Assembly: GCA_019916065.1 (NCBI GenBank)
Contig: CM034233.1
Span: 17,878,436-17,942,435 of the forward strand
DNA from: Vitellaria paradoxa
Taxonomy: Eukaryota > Streptophyta > Magnoliopsida > Ericales > Sapotaceae
Direction of reading: 5' to 3'
Length of the DNA: 64,000 nucleotides
Below the pieces are notes generated by a model that saw only the letters and a list, made by a program, of their open reading frames with translations, had not been told where the DNA came from and ran no database searches. The position numbers and the translations under genes were made by a program. Positions 11,423 through 23,690 of the stretch are shown here, piece by piece (positions within the stretch are counted from its first letter, which is position 1; every line of letters starts with the position of its first letter).

Positions 11423-13100
11423 TACTTCTCTCAAATCTCAATCTCAAGGTTGAACTCTCACAGGGCTACAATACAAAAAACCCACAAGAATTTCACGCCG
11501 TGGCCTGTGTAACAAGCATGGGCAACCCATGAATCCACTGAACCAGACTAAAGAGTAAAGAGACCAAGGATAAGAAGAACAAAGTGAAGACAAAAATAAG
11601 ATTAAATATATCCCAACCAATGAAGACCCGGGCATGTGCTGTGTCTTTTATTTTGTTCTCTAATTCACTTCCCTTCACAATTTTTTTTTTTTAATTATTA
11701 TTTAAAGTTAAGAAAGCAATTGTCAGTTTCTGGTGCTTGGGGAAAATCCTAAAAAGCATAAACTACGATAACAATACTATAATATATATAAATAGATATT
11801 AACATAAAAGTAGCATATAATTCTAAATAACTCCAAAAAAAAGTTTCATCTTTTTGCAGCTAACCCAGTTTCTGTAGGGAGACAAAGGTTGAACTTTTGA
11901 AGTTATGATTGATATTGCGGAAAGACAGAGATTAGTTGGCCGAGTTATTGAGATAAAACAAAAGGTACCTGATTAGTTTGATCAACAAAGCAATGAGCCC
12001 TCGGGATATTTGATCAGATCAGCCAAGAAAGTAGATGGTAATTTAGGCCCACTGAAAAAGTAGAACAGTGTGTGTAGAGAGAGAGAGAGAGAGAGAGAGA
12101 TGACTGGTGACAGATCAATAATGGAATGGCGGAAGCAAGTGTGGACCCTATGAATTTAATTACTTTAATTTAGTTGAACTACTTGGATCGGAATGTATCT
12201 GCTTACCTTAAAATAGTTAAATTTGCTAAAAGCTCCTTTGAAAGGCAAAATGTCTTAAACTTAAATAATATTTTGAAACTTATTATTTTCCCAATTTTAG
12301 TGAAATGAAAACTTAGATTACAAAAAAAAAAAAAAAAAAAAAATCAAATTATTTAAGTTTAATTCATAATTAATTTGACAAAAACCTGTTTGAAACCAAC
12401 TAAAAAAACAATCAATAAATTAAAATTAAACACATTTCTATGGATTATTGTTCGACTTAACTTATCCACAGGACTAATCATAAATAATTTTAATGGGACA
12501 ATTTTGACTGGTAAGCTAAGATTGATCTAATCAAAATTGCTTCAAGATCAAAAAATAGAGTGATCCGATGAGATGGGCCTAAGAGATAACAGGCAACACT
12601 ACATTGCAGGAAAAGAAAACGAAATAGCTCTGAAGTGAACATGAAACTTACATTAGACTTTGCTGTAAACCAAGTCAACAAAATTTCAGGGAAAGAAAAT
12701 GCTAATAGCGATTGACACCTTTGTACTGTTGATTGTGTGCGACTCATAGTATGCTTACATTGATTATTAAGGGTACTGATGAGTCAATCGTAATAAAAAA
12801 AATTAAAAAATTTATATCGTTGATCATGAGTGAGTCGCATGTGATCTTACATTAACCAACGGTGCAGATATACCCAAATGTGATTAGGCAACTGACACTA
12901 TTACTCAAAATTTCAAAACATTTTGGTGACCTTCTAGTGACCCGTCACAATTTCCTTCTATTTTACAATTTGCGGGTCCAAATCCAAACAACTTCAGGCC
13001 CAAACTTGCCTTATTTTTTAATCATCGAATGCCCTGAAGCTACTCTATCACCTTCCACAGGCGGATCTGATTTCACAAACAAAAAGTGTTCTTCGAGCCC
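11423..13100. other. Divergent promoter region between WVD2-like and germin-like genes
   Basis: About 1.7 kb separates the two start codons, which point away from each other. It contains a GA microsatellite at about 12076-12101, an A-run near 12320-12342 and AT-rich sequence. The GA tract could lie in the WVD2-like promoter; that is inference. I see no additional gene; small ORFs here lack family features. Confidence 0.5.
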
Positions 13101-13103
13101 TAC

Positions 13104-13110
13104 TATATAA
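13104..13110 (+). promoter_or_regulatory. TATA box of the germin-like gene
   Basis: TATATAA lies 68 bp before the ATG at 13178, in a pyrimidine-rich leader context. The spacing fits a short 5' UTR starting roughly 30 bp downstream of the box. Confidence 0.7.
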
Positions 13111-13177
13111 TAACTCACCTTTTCAGATTAGCTCCTCCCAAGCCCACCCGAAATTCGGATCTCATACCATACCCATC

Positions 13178-13843
13178 ATGAAAACCAGTACTTTCCCGCT
13201 CCAGTTCCTCCTCCTCACCTTAGTCCTCCTCCCGGGTCTCACCAAACCCGACCCGGACCCGCTACAAGACTACTGCATTGCAGACAAAAAAAGACCTCAA
13301 CCCTTCTTCCTCAACGGCGTGCCCTGCCTCAATCCAGCAAAGGCGACCCCTTCCCATTTCGCAACTTCTGCCCTATCCAAACGCGGGGATACGGCTAACC
13401 AATACGGGTTCAATGTCACTCTCACAAACACCGTAAATCTACCCGGGCTCAACACGCAGGGTCTAACCCTGGCTAGGGTTGATCTGGCGGCGGACGGACT
13501 AGTCCCGCCCCACACCCACCCCAGAGCCTCGGAGGTGACCATCTGTCTCCAGGGGTCGATTCTAGTTGGGTTCATCAACACTTCGAACAATCTCTACACG
13601 CAGTTGCTGAGACCCGGTGACTCGTTTGTGTTCCCCAGGGGTTTGATCCATTTTCTACTCAATAATGAGGGAACGAGACCGTCTCTGGCCCTATCCGGAC
13701 TCAGCAGCCAGAACCCGGGTGTCCAGATTGTGTCGACGGCGTCGTTCGCTTCGAAACCGGGCCTGCCTGATGAGGTTCTGAAGAAGGCGTTTCAGATTAC
13801 GGGTCAGGAGGTTGCTAAAATTCGGAGGAACCTTGGAGGGTGA
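13178..13843 (+). CDS. GLP: Germin-like protein (cupin, secreted)
   Basis: Intronless, 221 residues, a normal germin-like length. A hydrophobic signal peptide covers about residues 1-22, so the protein should be secreted to the cell wall. The QDYCIAD start of the mature chain supplies Cys33, which pairs with Cys50 in the family. Germin box 1 is PHTHPRASE, with metal ligands His112, His114 and Glu119. Box 2 is PRGLIHFLLN, with His158. All four Mn ligands are present. Potential N-glycosylation sites are Asn79 (NVT) and Asn134 (NTS). Germin family members form Mn-binding oligomers with oxalate oxidase or superoxide dismutase activity; which activity, if either, cannot be read from sequence. Codons are much more GC-rich than the flanks. 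The ATG at 13178 precedes the signal peptide directly and has a TATA box upstream. Confidence 0.95.
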   Translation: MKTSTFPLQFLLLTLVLLPGLTKPDPDPLQDYCIADKKRPQPFFLNGVPCLNPAKATPSHFATSALSKRGDTANQYGFNVTLTNTVNLPGLNTQGLTLARVDLAADGLVPPHTHPRASEVTICLQGSILVGFINTSNNLYTQLLRPGDSFVFPRGLIHFLLNNEGTRPSLALSGLSSQNPGVQIVSTASFASKPGLPDEVLKKAFQITGQEVAKIRRNLGG

Positions 13844-14018
13844 TTGTGATTTGAATTTTTAAATAATGTTTTTAACTTATTCGTTTCAATATATATATAT
13901 ATATATATTTTTTAACATATAAATTGGCCTTGGCTTTCTAATTAGTATGCGTGTATAGTGTTGGAACTCGTCCAAGTCACACCTTTTGGACTTGAATTGA
14001 ACTGGTTTTATTAATATA

Positions 14019-14154
14019 GGTTCCGTTTAGTTTGTAAACAAATAATAAAAAATTTTATAAATTTTGTTAACTTTATATCATATTAACTTTTTTTTTCACT
14101 GTACGCATTACGAACTCTCAATTTATCTCATTTATTTTCACTCCAAACACACCC
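14019..14154 (-). mobile_element. Small Tourist-like MITE, copy 1
   Basis: 136-bp copy, inverted relative to the copy at 30271-30408 and clearly homologous along its length. It begins GGTTCCGTTTAG and ends CTCCAAACACACCC. It is flanked on both sides by ATA (14016-14018, 14155-14157), a candidate 3-bp target duplication. The termini are imperfect inverted repeats of about 15 bp. Confidence 0.7.
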
Positions 14155-14507
14155 ATACTAGTGAAATGATTCTTGCGATGTACGAAATTATCATATTATA
14201 TAGTTAAATTGATGAGACTATCATATGTTAAAATAGTTAAGTTATAAAATTATATTTAACAATAATATACATTATTATTTATGTGGATTCAATCAAATAG
14301 TAAACGTAAAACAAATTAAATTAAATTTTAATTTTAATAAATAAATAATTAATAAAAAATAAAAAAGGTTGAAAAATAATAATACTTACTCGTATAATAA
14401 AACAATTTTTATAATTATTGTTTCTACTCTTCCTATCACAGTGTGTGCGCGTGTATATATATATCAATTACATATAAAAATTTATAAAATATATATCAAT
14501 TACATAT

Positions 14508-14797
14508 AAAAATTTTAAAAAATTAAAATTTAAATACGTACCTAACAAATCGTAAATCGAAGAGAAAATTGTTATAATAAAAAATCTCCAAGAAATTTGA
14601 AAGAAAAAAAAGATTTCGCATCTATTTATAGATTTTGCATTCAGAAGAGTCATAAAAACTTTTAAAAATTAAAATTTAAGTACGTACCTAACAAATTGTA
14701 AAATCGAAGAGAAAAGTGATGTAATAAAAAGTCTCTAATAAATTTAAAAGAAAAAAAATTCATATTTATTTATAGATTTTACATTTAAAAGAGTCAT
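14508..14797. repeat. Tandem duplication, about 145-bp unit
   Basis: Two diverged direct copies both contain TACGTACCTAACAAAT (14535 and 14681), an AATCGAAGAGAAAA segment and GAGTCAT at the end (14647 and 14791). Non-coding. Confidence 0.8.
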
Positions 14798-15072
14798 ATT
14801 TTAAATTATAATATCATTTTAAAATATAATCTTACTCCGATCAAAATACTATTTTGATCGAATTAAAAGTCCAAAGTCAAAAAAAGTTTGAGTGACACTT
14901 AAATTGGATTGATTTATCCATTACCAATTTTATTTTTTAATTTCTAATATTATTTGATATTTTTTAATAGATATATTATCATATATATACAATTTTAATA
15001 AACAATATTACAATTTGATTAAAGACATATCACTTATTTTACCTAATTATAAAAATAACAAATGACATTTTA

Positions 15073-15720
15073 CTTGTTAATAAATTAAAATCTTTATTTA
15101 ACAGATTAATTATTTTTTTGCATTATTTTATTTAATAATAATAACTATTATTATATTTATTATTTTTTAATATTAATTTATTAAATTATAAAAATTTAAA
15201 ATAAGAAGTTATATGATAATTAAATATAAGTGTCGATTAAATAAAAATATCAAGTGATATTTACAAATATTTTTGTTTGAATAAAATTGTGAATAAGTGA
15301 TAATTATGTACAATACTTATTCTATTTAGTTTATATAATTATAAATTAAGATAATTATAATTATAAATTTATGTTAATAAATTAAAATCTTTATTTAACA
15401 GACTAATTATTTTTTTACATTATTTTCTTTAATAATAATAATAATAATAATAATATCTGTTATTAAAACATTTATTTAACAAATTAAGTATTTTTTACAA
15501 TATTTTTTTAATAATAATAATATTTATTATTTTTTAGATAATAATTATTAAAATATAGAAAAATAAAAAATAAGAATATGTTTTAAATAAAAATAAAAAT
15601 AAGAAGTTATATAATAAATAGAAATGCAAGTTAAATAAGAATATCAAGTGGTATCCATAAACATTATAATTTGAATAAAATTAAAACTTGTGAATAAATA
15701 GTAATTATGTAAGACACTAA
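15073..15720. repeat. Degenerate tandemly duplicated AT-rich block
   Basis: The phrase TTAATAAATTAAAATCTTTATTTAAC recurs at about 15080 and 15373, with a looser third version near 15460. The downstream segments around 15205-15310 and 15600-15715 are also related (AAGTTATAT..TAA, ATATCAAGTG, GTGAATAA.T..TAATTATGTA). Units are diverged and carry (AAT)n runs. Confidence 0.65.
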
Positions 15721-18408
15721 TTTCTTTATAAGATGATTAAGATATCTATAATTAGATGCAAGTGTCACAACCATACACATGTCACAAATGTAATGCAAGT
15801 TAAGTCTTACGTTGTGTAATATAGTTATAATTGGGTGTCACGTGTTACAACTATAGTACAAGTTAGGTTTTACATAGCGTAAGGTGTCACCAGACTCTAC
15901 TTTATATATATATATATATATAATATGATATATATCTATATTAAAATTAAACTCATTAATAAATAAAATTATTTCGTGACTATATACCAAGAGCGTTGTA
16001 AATAAGCTAATTGATAAATATATATATATATATATATGAAAAAGAATAGTTGATTATTGAATATCAATAATAGTGCATTAAAATTAACCTCATTAATGAA
16101 AAAAAAATGTTATAAATACCAAGAAGATTAAACGTTACGTAATTTTAATCGGTTTTCAAATGTATTTAAATTAAACTTATTTTGCAAAATGGGACATGCA
16201 CACTGTAAAATTTCTCAATCGTTCTCCAACTATTGATATTCAATTTTTTGACAAATTTAATTTAATTTTATTATTTTGTAATTTAGTAAAATGTTAAAAA
16301 TAATAATTATAAGCTCATTGAACCGTTTGGAGCTTCAAAAAATACCGAAAAATTTTTAAAATCACTATAGTTTTTTATAATTCTTTACAAAACTTTTTCT
16401 ATCTTAAATTACGTAAATCTCTATAAATCTTTATAAATTAGGGTTCTAATGGGTGAAATGTTGATGTATAAAAGATGAACAGTTTTGATGCAAAATATTA
16501 AATCATTATAAAATCTACACCATCAAATCATTTGGATTATTAAGTGCCCCATTAAATTATTTGAAGAAAATCAACATCGGTTGTGCTTGAGCCCCTAGAA
16601 CCCATAAATTTATATTACTACAAATCCCAATAACATTTCTATAGATTTTAAAAAATTCTAACAAAAAAATCAGCTCAAATTTGTCTAAACGAACAAAAAT
16701 TTATTTGAATGTAACTATTCATTTTTATTTTTTGTGGCTTATACTCTAATGCCAAAAAGTAACTTAAATCATATTTTATCTCAACTTTTATAACTCCAAA
16801 CGGGCACTATAATATTTTAAAATTCATTTGTATAAAAAATTTACGCTAAACTCATTTTAACACTTGCAAAGATGTGGGTCTAAAGTATTGCGACAAATAA
16901 GCATGTTAATAGATCAGATTTGGTTCAAATTCAACTTGGACTAAATCCAGTAATATTAGATTAGATCCGTTCAATTCAATTCGTTATCTAACGGATCTAG
17001 ATTCGTTGAATTCAATAACTACTATATTTGGATCCGCATCGATCCAATAAAAAATTTTAATTATTTTATTCTACTATAAACACACACTTGTATATATAAG
17101 CTAGCAAGGTAGAAAATATATACATGAACTATAAACCAACATTGCTAGCCAATTACTCCTGAAATGAGTAATACTTTCATGGGGTAGATTTTGTCCCATA
17201 TATTAATTATAATATGATGGGAACAATTCTTGATCATATCAAAAAATTTATGGACGGGATTGGGTTAGTCAAATTAAGATCAGCCAAAACCCGAGCAGAT
17301 TGCTTGGGCTACCTTCTTATAAGTCATCCACCTAAGCACAGTACTCCAAGCGTGTCTTTGCGACCCAGTGATAAAATACTCCAAGATTTTCTCCCAAAAT
17401 TACTAGAGTCTTTGCCATATCAAAGATAACAATATATCCCATGAGTATAGGCAACAGTTACGAAATCTCCATATATGCAATAATTGAACAAAAATTTATT
17501 TCTCAAAAATCATGCTATACATAATTGGTTGCCTATTTCTCCAAGAAGACATCTATAGAAGAAGCACCTTGCTAATTTCACAAGGTATGCCATTTTTAAT
17601 GTACCAATTCTTTGCAAAAATTATTTATCGAATTCCTAACAAAAGTATAAAAGAGTTTTTGTCAGACACAATACTAGTGTTCCACGTCAAATTCTGATGA
17701 TTCATAGGAGAAGGAGAATTTTATGTGACCTGGGCATGACTCACAAATTTCCTACTTCATTAGCAGACGCTATCTATTGGAATTGAAGGGGCCATGTGCT
17801 CGTCGTTTTTAATCCTCAGTCCTCGATTAAGGGTACTGATGACATCATAAATCTCACATCAAAAAAGAATCGAGAATTGTGGTAGTTTATAAGCGTCCAG
17901 CTCCTCTCTCTTTGGTATGACGCATTTTAAAATTGTACGTGAAAATCTCTATGAGAATATAAAGCAAACAATATCTTCACTAAGAGTTTACGGTATGCAG
18001 ATGAAAAATAGACTAACATTATAATATTTTCATTGTATTATAAAAAAACAGGTTAAAATTAATATAACAAATTAATAAGTTATTTAATTATTCTATTATT
18101 CATTTTTATAGTTAAATAGATTTTAATAAATAATTCTTTTTTTAGATATTTTAATAATTTTGTGTGCTACTCCAAAAACAATTCCAAAATAGTTCGATTT
18201 CATTCTAATTAAAACGCGCTGTCAAGATTAAAAATTTAATAATTGATTTTCTTTCTATCGTTTTCCACATTTATATTTTCTTAAATCCAAACAGATTCAG
18301 AGCTCATTCATGAAAAAACAATATATATATATATATATATATATGTGAATTAATGCATCCCCGAGTGAGTGCCTGAACGTAGCTGGCCACTCCGCTCATC
18401 TGCTCGGT

Positions 18409-18979
18409 ATGGAATCCGAGGTCTTTGGCCCAATCAAGGTAACGTTTGGGAAACAAAAAATTTATTATTATTTTTAATTAGAAAAAATTTTAATTTTTTA
18501 ATAACTAATTTTTTTTAACTATTAATTTGACATTTATGCACTTTATGGTTTAGAAAAATTATAAAATGAAAAAAAATAATTTTGATTATTTTAAAAAATA
18601 TTAAAAATTAAATTTTAGTTAACCTTACTCAAACGCAGGCTAAACAGTGAATCTATTGTTCTAAGGCTTTTATTGATTTTTTATAAATTTTTAAAAATTT
18701 CTAAAAACCTCCAACAGTTACTTGTTTTTTATTTCACTATACAAATTACAAACTCATAACTTATCTCACTTTTATTTCATTTTTTATCATTCCAAATACA
18801 CTCTAAATAAAATAAAAGTATTCACTCATCCCTTAACTTGCAGGGCATTCGATGCCTTACTTTGAGAACTTCGGATCTGCCGGTTGACATTTCTCACAAC
18901 GCAAGTTTTCTTACTCACAACGTGGTCTCCAAATCTGATTCCCTGGATTGTCTGCTTATTTCCCTCTTTTATTTTTACC

Positions 18980-19022
<43 letters not shown>

Positions 19023-19041
19023 TACATATACATATATATAA
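18409..19041 (+). CDS. Doubtful two-exon ORF of unknown function
   Basis: An ATG at 18409 opens MESEVFGPIK, ending at a GT donor after 18438. An acceptor (ACTTGCAG) at 18843 joins in frame to GIRCLTLRTSDLPVDISHN and on to a stop at 19041, for 75 residues in all. The final 20 or so residues come from an AT microsatellite and are Ile/Tyr-rich, so the true exon end is probably earlier or the gene is broken. The putative intron is AT-rich and MITE-like. I do not recognise the protein. It could be a truncated gene, a gene fragment or chance. Confidence 0.22.
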
Positions 19042-21480
19042 TTACATCTAAGAAGATCCATACGAGACAACTAAGCGAATTCAAACAATGCCAGCAGCCA
19101 TTTTGCGAGTTTCATCAACTCCAGTTACCAAGTGACAGCTAAGCTTGGAAAGCCAATCCTCCTATCCTATCCTTGATGTTTCTCTTATTAATTTTCAAAA
19201 TAACATAAATACAGGATAATTGAATGTGTTTGGAGTTGTATAAGATAAAATAAAATTGTAAAAGTAAATATCTCGTAATTCATGTAGTGAGTGAAAAAAA
19301 TTTAAATTTTATTGTCTCATAATTTATGTTTGTAAAAATTTATAAAATTTTATTTTATTTTAAAGAGTTCGAGAGGAAGCTAATGAAGTTTTTCGAATTG
19401 AAGACCATAATTTTCATCTTTAATCAATTGATGCGAAATGGTTGGTTCAAAAATAATTTTAAAAGCAATTCATTTTTATTTATGACAATGAGAATTGAGT
19501 GGGTTCGAGTCTCCAAGCATATGATGGTGGCTAAAATAGGTGTTGGAAAAAGGAGTATGCTCTTCCCTATCAGTGAGCTACATTTTCATTGTGCAAGCAA
19601 CCACCAACAAATGAGAAACACCCAAATTCAAGTCTCAATTTTTTTACAGCGGGAGGTGATGTCAAGTGCCTATAATCACCTTAATTTCCACAATCTAACT
19701 TTTTTTTCTTCTTAAACTAATGACCGTTTGGAGCTCAAACTTTTTAATAATTTTTGATAATTCTCTGGACAAAAATTATTAGATAAAACTTTTTATACAT
19801 TTAAATAGTGTTGGGATAGTAGAAAAAAATTAGTGTAAAAATGACATTTAATGAAATTTGATTAAAAAAATAAAAAAAATTAATAATATTTTGTAAATTT
19901 TAATTAAAATTTGATCTCTCAAACGCCTAAAACAAATCAAAATTTTTAATAATTTTTGACAACTTCTAAATGTTCATTTTATGTTAATTTTTGTTATTCT
20001 AAATGCCCCTAAATATTTAAAACGCCGAAAGTTAATTTTTTTTACTTTATTTGTTTTTTCTCCACCAAGCAGCGCTTAAAGTCTAAAAGTGATCCCGTTA
20101 TTAGTGTAGCTATAGAACTTTGTAATATTAAAAACTCACGTAAACCACTAAACTTAAAATAATTAGCGCCACTCCCATGCAGTAACGTGTGATTCCAGAA
20201 TTTACTAAAACAATCAGTCAATAATAATAAATGAAAAAAAGTGAAAATAAAGCAAAAAGACGAAAACCATTGTGACGAAATTGTCCACGTGTGACGCTCG
20301 GAAACTGTCCACACAGACTGAAGGAGAAGAATTTATGCAAGCTAAGGCGCAGGTAAGCTTTCGCTGTTTCTAAAAATTGATTGAAAGCAACGTCCAAACC
20401 CATGGAAACACGCAAAGCAAAGGAAAGCTGGACACTTTCTACCGCTTTTCTATTATTGAAACGTCGGTTTCATATCAGGTGCGCAGAATTATATAAATTT
20501 TTATAAATTTATAAAAATTAATATTTTATATTTTAAATAACAAATAAAAAATTTTTAATTTATAATTTTAAAACTTATATTTATAAAAATTTATAAAATT
20601 ATATATATTTTTTTATTAACTCCAAATGGGGTCATTACGTTTGCTTTAAATCATATTATATATATATTTTTTATTTACTCCAAACCGTGTCATTACGTTG
20701 GCTTTGAATTATCTCCTCGTTGGCTTTCAGACAAAAAAGAATCATCTCCTCATTTAATGCCACCAACTCAATCATAACTTCTCCACCAAAGGGCTCAACC
20801 AACAAATTAAAAAACAATATTAAATTAAATTAAAAAGAAAAAAATAATAATAACCATATTTTTTCTGCCAATATTTTTAATAAAAATCACTTAGAATCTT
20901 TAAATTTTAAAAATTTACTTTTCTGTATTTTTGTTCTTTAAATTAAACTCATAAATGACGTCAAATTTTTAAATAAAAAGATAAAAATATCTATTAAAAA
21001 TTAAATAAAATTAAAATTACAAGTAATATAAAATATAAAAATATAAATATAATTTTTAAATTTATTTAAAATCAAAACTATTATATTTAATAAATTTTTT
21101 AAACGTTTTCTCTTTACAAAAAAAAAATATAAAGTTAAATTTAAAAAATTCAGTAGTGTCAGTAATTTTTACTTTAAAGACAGGATAGAAAATCAATTAC
21201 CCCAAGAAAAAATAATAGGGCCATTTATGTCCAAAAAAACAAAAAAAAAGATAAAATTCTTCACGAAAATAGAACACTTTATTCCTTTCCTCCCTCCTTC
21301 CTGTCCAGACAATACCAATCACCAAATATGGAAAACTGAAATTTGGTCAAAAAAATAAAAATGAAATATAATAATAATGATCCACAAGATCAATCTGTAC
21401 ACAGCTATCAAAGAATGTCTGATGAATAACCATGTAAAATGTAACGAAAGAAAATATTCAAAAAGATTAAAAAAAAAAAT
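19042..21480. other. AT-rich intergenic region
   Basis: No gene recognised. It holds MITE-like segments (for example 19215-19370) and a tRNA-like GGTTCGAGTCTCC near 19504-19516 that may be a decayed SINE box B. Short ORFs at 19326-19715 and 20042-20415 have no domain. The 3' UTR of the GATL gene should lie just left of 21481. Confidence 0.45.
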
Positions 21481-22632
21481 TCATATGAAAGAATTTGAGT
21501 ATCCAATCAAAATCGAATTTGCAGAAGAAAAAGGGAGAGATTGATGAGAATGCTGCAATCTGTTGGGGTTCTGCTTGTACAGATCGTACGGTTTCCACAG
21601 ATAATCCAACGGACATGGATTCTTCATGTCGAGCCTCCCCCACGGCTTCCCCTTCCCACTCCAATGCAGCAAGCTCACCGGACCCGGATGGAGCGACCGG
21701 CATCGCCCCCTCAAATTGTCGCCGCCAAGCCCGTGCTGGTTCCACCGGTGATCCACCGACTCCACGTCGCCCCCGAACACCAGCAAGAACGGCGGCAGCG
21801 AACCCAGTTCGTATATCCTCCTCTTCTTCTGCAGCTCCATCCAGTTCTCAATCTTCCGCCGATAACTGCCTTCTCGCCATTTCTTCAAGTCCATCACCAT
21901 CACTCCCGTGTTGAAGTAGCAGGGCTTTCGAGACCCGAATACCCGGGAGAGGACTGGGTCGGACCAGAAGTTGTCGGTGAAGTACTTGGTGAAGTTTGCG
22001 TGGCAGTACTCGGGCGCTCCAATGACCCGGTCTCCAGTGAGGGTTATCTCCCACAGCTTGCGTATGTCGTCGACGAGGATGACATCGGAGTCGAGGTAGA
22101 TGACCCGGTTTACGCACGGGTCAAGTAGGTCGCCCAGGTAATTTCGGGCGTAGTTCAGCGGGTTCTCGAGAGCTTGTCGGATCGATGTGGAGATGAGGTT
22201 GATGACGCTGTCTTCGCGGAAGATGTAGACCTTGAAGTTAAGGGAAGGGAAGGTGGATCGAACGATTTGACTCAGGACTCGGGGACTCAGCGGGTCGAAC
22301 TCGGCGGCAACGAAGTGGAAGAAGACGTGCTCCGGGCAGGAGGCGTGGCGGAGGACGGAGTGAACCGCCGCCATGGATCCCCGGAGGTACTCCGAGTCCA
22401 GCGTCATTGCGATGTGAACCAGCGATTGATCGCATGACGATTCTAATTCCCTACCGTACAAGACCGGACACTCAACGCCGTTCCGATACTCCGGCGCTTC
22501 GGCGAACCGTAACAAACTCTTAACCCCCTTGTCGTCGTTCGGGAACGAGCGAATCCCAACACACATCAATGGCCAAAAAGCGAGACAAAAGACGGCGGCG
22601 ACCGGTCGGAGCTGAAAAAGAAACCGACCCAT
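21481..22632 (-). CDS. GATL: GATL-type galacturonosyltransferase-like protein (GT8)
   Basis: Intronless, 383 residues, the size and gene structure usual for plant GATL proteins. The N-terminus has a short basic stretch and a hydrophobic segment (about residues 9-26), a signal peptide or anchor for entry into the secretory pathway. GT8 signatures are present: the metal-binding DSD at 181-183 ([12 protein letters not shown]), the [13 protein letters not shown] block at 294-306, and HWSGKGKPW at 323-331. Conserved [10 protein letters not shown] is also seen at 240-249. GATL proteins act in the Golgi on pectin (and possibly xylan) synthesis; the exact acceptor is not known from sequence. The coding region is much richer in GC than its surroundings, which creates long antisense ORFs. 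Which of the GATL paralogues it matches is not decidable here. Confidence 0.95.
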   Translation of the reverse strand: MGRFLFQLRPVAAVFCLAFWPLMCVGIRSFPNDDKGVKSLLRFAEAPEYRNGVECPVLYGRELESSCDQSLVHIAMTLDSEYLRGSMAAVHSVLRHASCPEHVFFHFVAAEFDPLSPRVLSQIVRSTFPSLNFKVYIFREDSVINLISTSIRQALENPLNYARNYLGDLLDPCVNRVIYLDSDVILVDDIRKLWEITLTGDRVIGAPEYCHANFTKYFTDNFWSDPVLSRVFGSRKPCYFNTGVMVMDLKKWREGSYRRKIENWMELQKKRRIYELGSLPPFLLVFGGDVESVDHRWNQHGLGGDNLRGRCRSLHPGPVSLLHWSGKGKPWGRLDMKNPCPLDYLWKPYDLYKQNPNRLQHSHQSLPFSSANSILIGYSNSFI

Positions 22633-22907
22633 CGTGCGATTCTTGCTCTTGGGTTGAAAGTAGGAACACTTCTTGGTGTGGGTTGATATTTTATCTTTAG
22701 ACTATCGGTTTAGGTATAGCATTGGATTGAAAACGAAAGAAGAAGAAGAGGAAGAATAAAGAAAGGGATTGTTCTAGAGAAGGCAAGACAAGAGAAGAGT
22801 CAACAACACGGATATAAATGGTAAGAAGGCTCAACACGGTGTGGGACTAAACGCGGTTCCATCTTCCGTAACAGCAGAGGGTAGGAGAGGGAAACAGAGC
22901 ACAATGA

Positions 22908-22944
<37 letters not shown>

Positions 22945-23279
22945 TCTATGTATGTACGTATATATGAATTTGGGAATTCTCTCTCCCTGTCTGAATTCTC
23001 CTTCCCTCTCCTCTGGTGGGGAAAGAGCGTATGGGAGAAGAAAGTAGTTTTATAGTCAGCCAAACTGCTTGTAATGAGAAGGGGGAAATAGTGCGCTGCT
23101 TTCGGATTCGCTTGTGGGTTTCACAGTTGGCAATAGTTTATTGTTGATGGAAGTAAACGGTGGGTGTGGTTAAGGAAGAGCTATCTATATTATTGTAATT
23201 CTAAAAGTATGTATTTCGCTCTCCTCTGCTCTTTTACTCTCGTCTTACGTGGACCTCATTACTTTTTATTCTTTTTTTT

Positions 23280-23690
23280 TTTTATAAAATTTTAATTTTA
23301 TTTTTAAAATAAATTCTCCCTCCACTTTTTTTTTATAAAATCTTAATTTTATTTTTAAAATAAATTCTCCTCCCACTCCACTTATAATAAATATTTCATT
23401 AAAATAGTCTTTTTCTCTCTATATAGTATTCTGTCATAAAATGAATTATAATAAAAAATTTATTAAATAAGAGTTAAAAAAAACACAAAAACAAAAACAA
23501 AAATATGAAAGTTAAGCGTCATTTTCTTTTCAAAATTTCTTTCTCTGTCTACATAATACTCCACTCATTACCTAAAATGAATTATAATCAAAGATTCATT
23601 AAAAAAGACTTAGGAAAAAAAATAAAATAAAAATATGAAATTCAAGAGTAATTTTCTTTTCAAAATTCTTCTCTCTCTTCATAGTACTCC
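23280..23690. repeat. Two sets of tandem duplications
   Basis: 23280-23396 contains two copies of a roughly 57-bp unit (TTTTATTTTTAAAATAAATTCTCC). Immediately after, 23405-23690 contains a roughly 130-bp unit in two copies plus part of a third (TCTCTNTCTACATAATACTCC-like start, AAAATGAATTATAAT, ATTTTCTTTTCAAAAT). Non-coding. Confidence 0.7.

Larger units (their letters stand above)
13844..18400. other. AT-rich intergenic region with repeats
   Basis: Very AT-rich spacer after the germin-like gene. It holds AT microsatellites near 13890-13908, 15905-15923 and 16019-16037, a MITE at 14019-14154, a tandem duplication near 14508-14797 and duplicated blocks between about 15075 and 15720. Around 17210-17700 the base composition rises and short ORFs occur, but I recognise no family in them and do not call a gene. 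Confidence 0.5.

Noticed and set aside
13297..13590. 97-codon minus-strand ORF
   Set aside because: Antisense to the germin-like gene; no domain.
17214..17697. Two short plus ORFs (71 and 61 codons)
   Set aside because: Composition is somewhat less AT-rich than neighbours, but no domain or conserved motif was seen.
21495..22437. Long ORFs on the plus strand (139, 195 and 87 codons)
   Set aside because: They are antisense to the GATL coding region, low in typical protein character and caused by its GC-rich codons.
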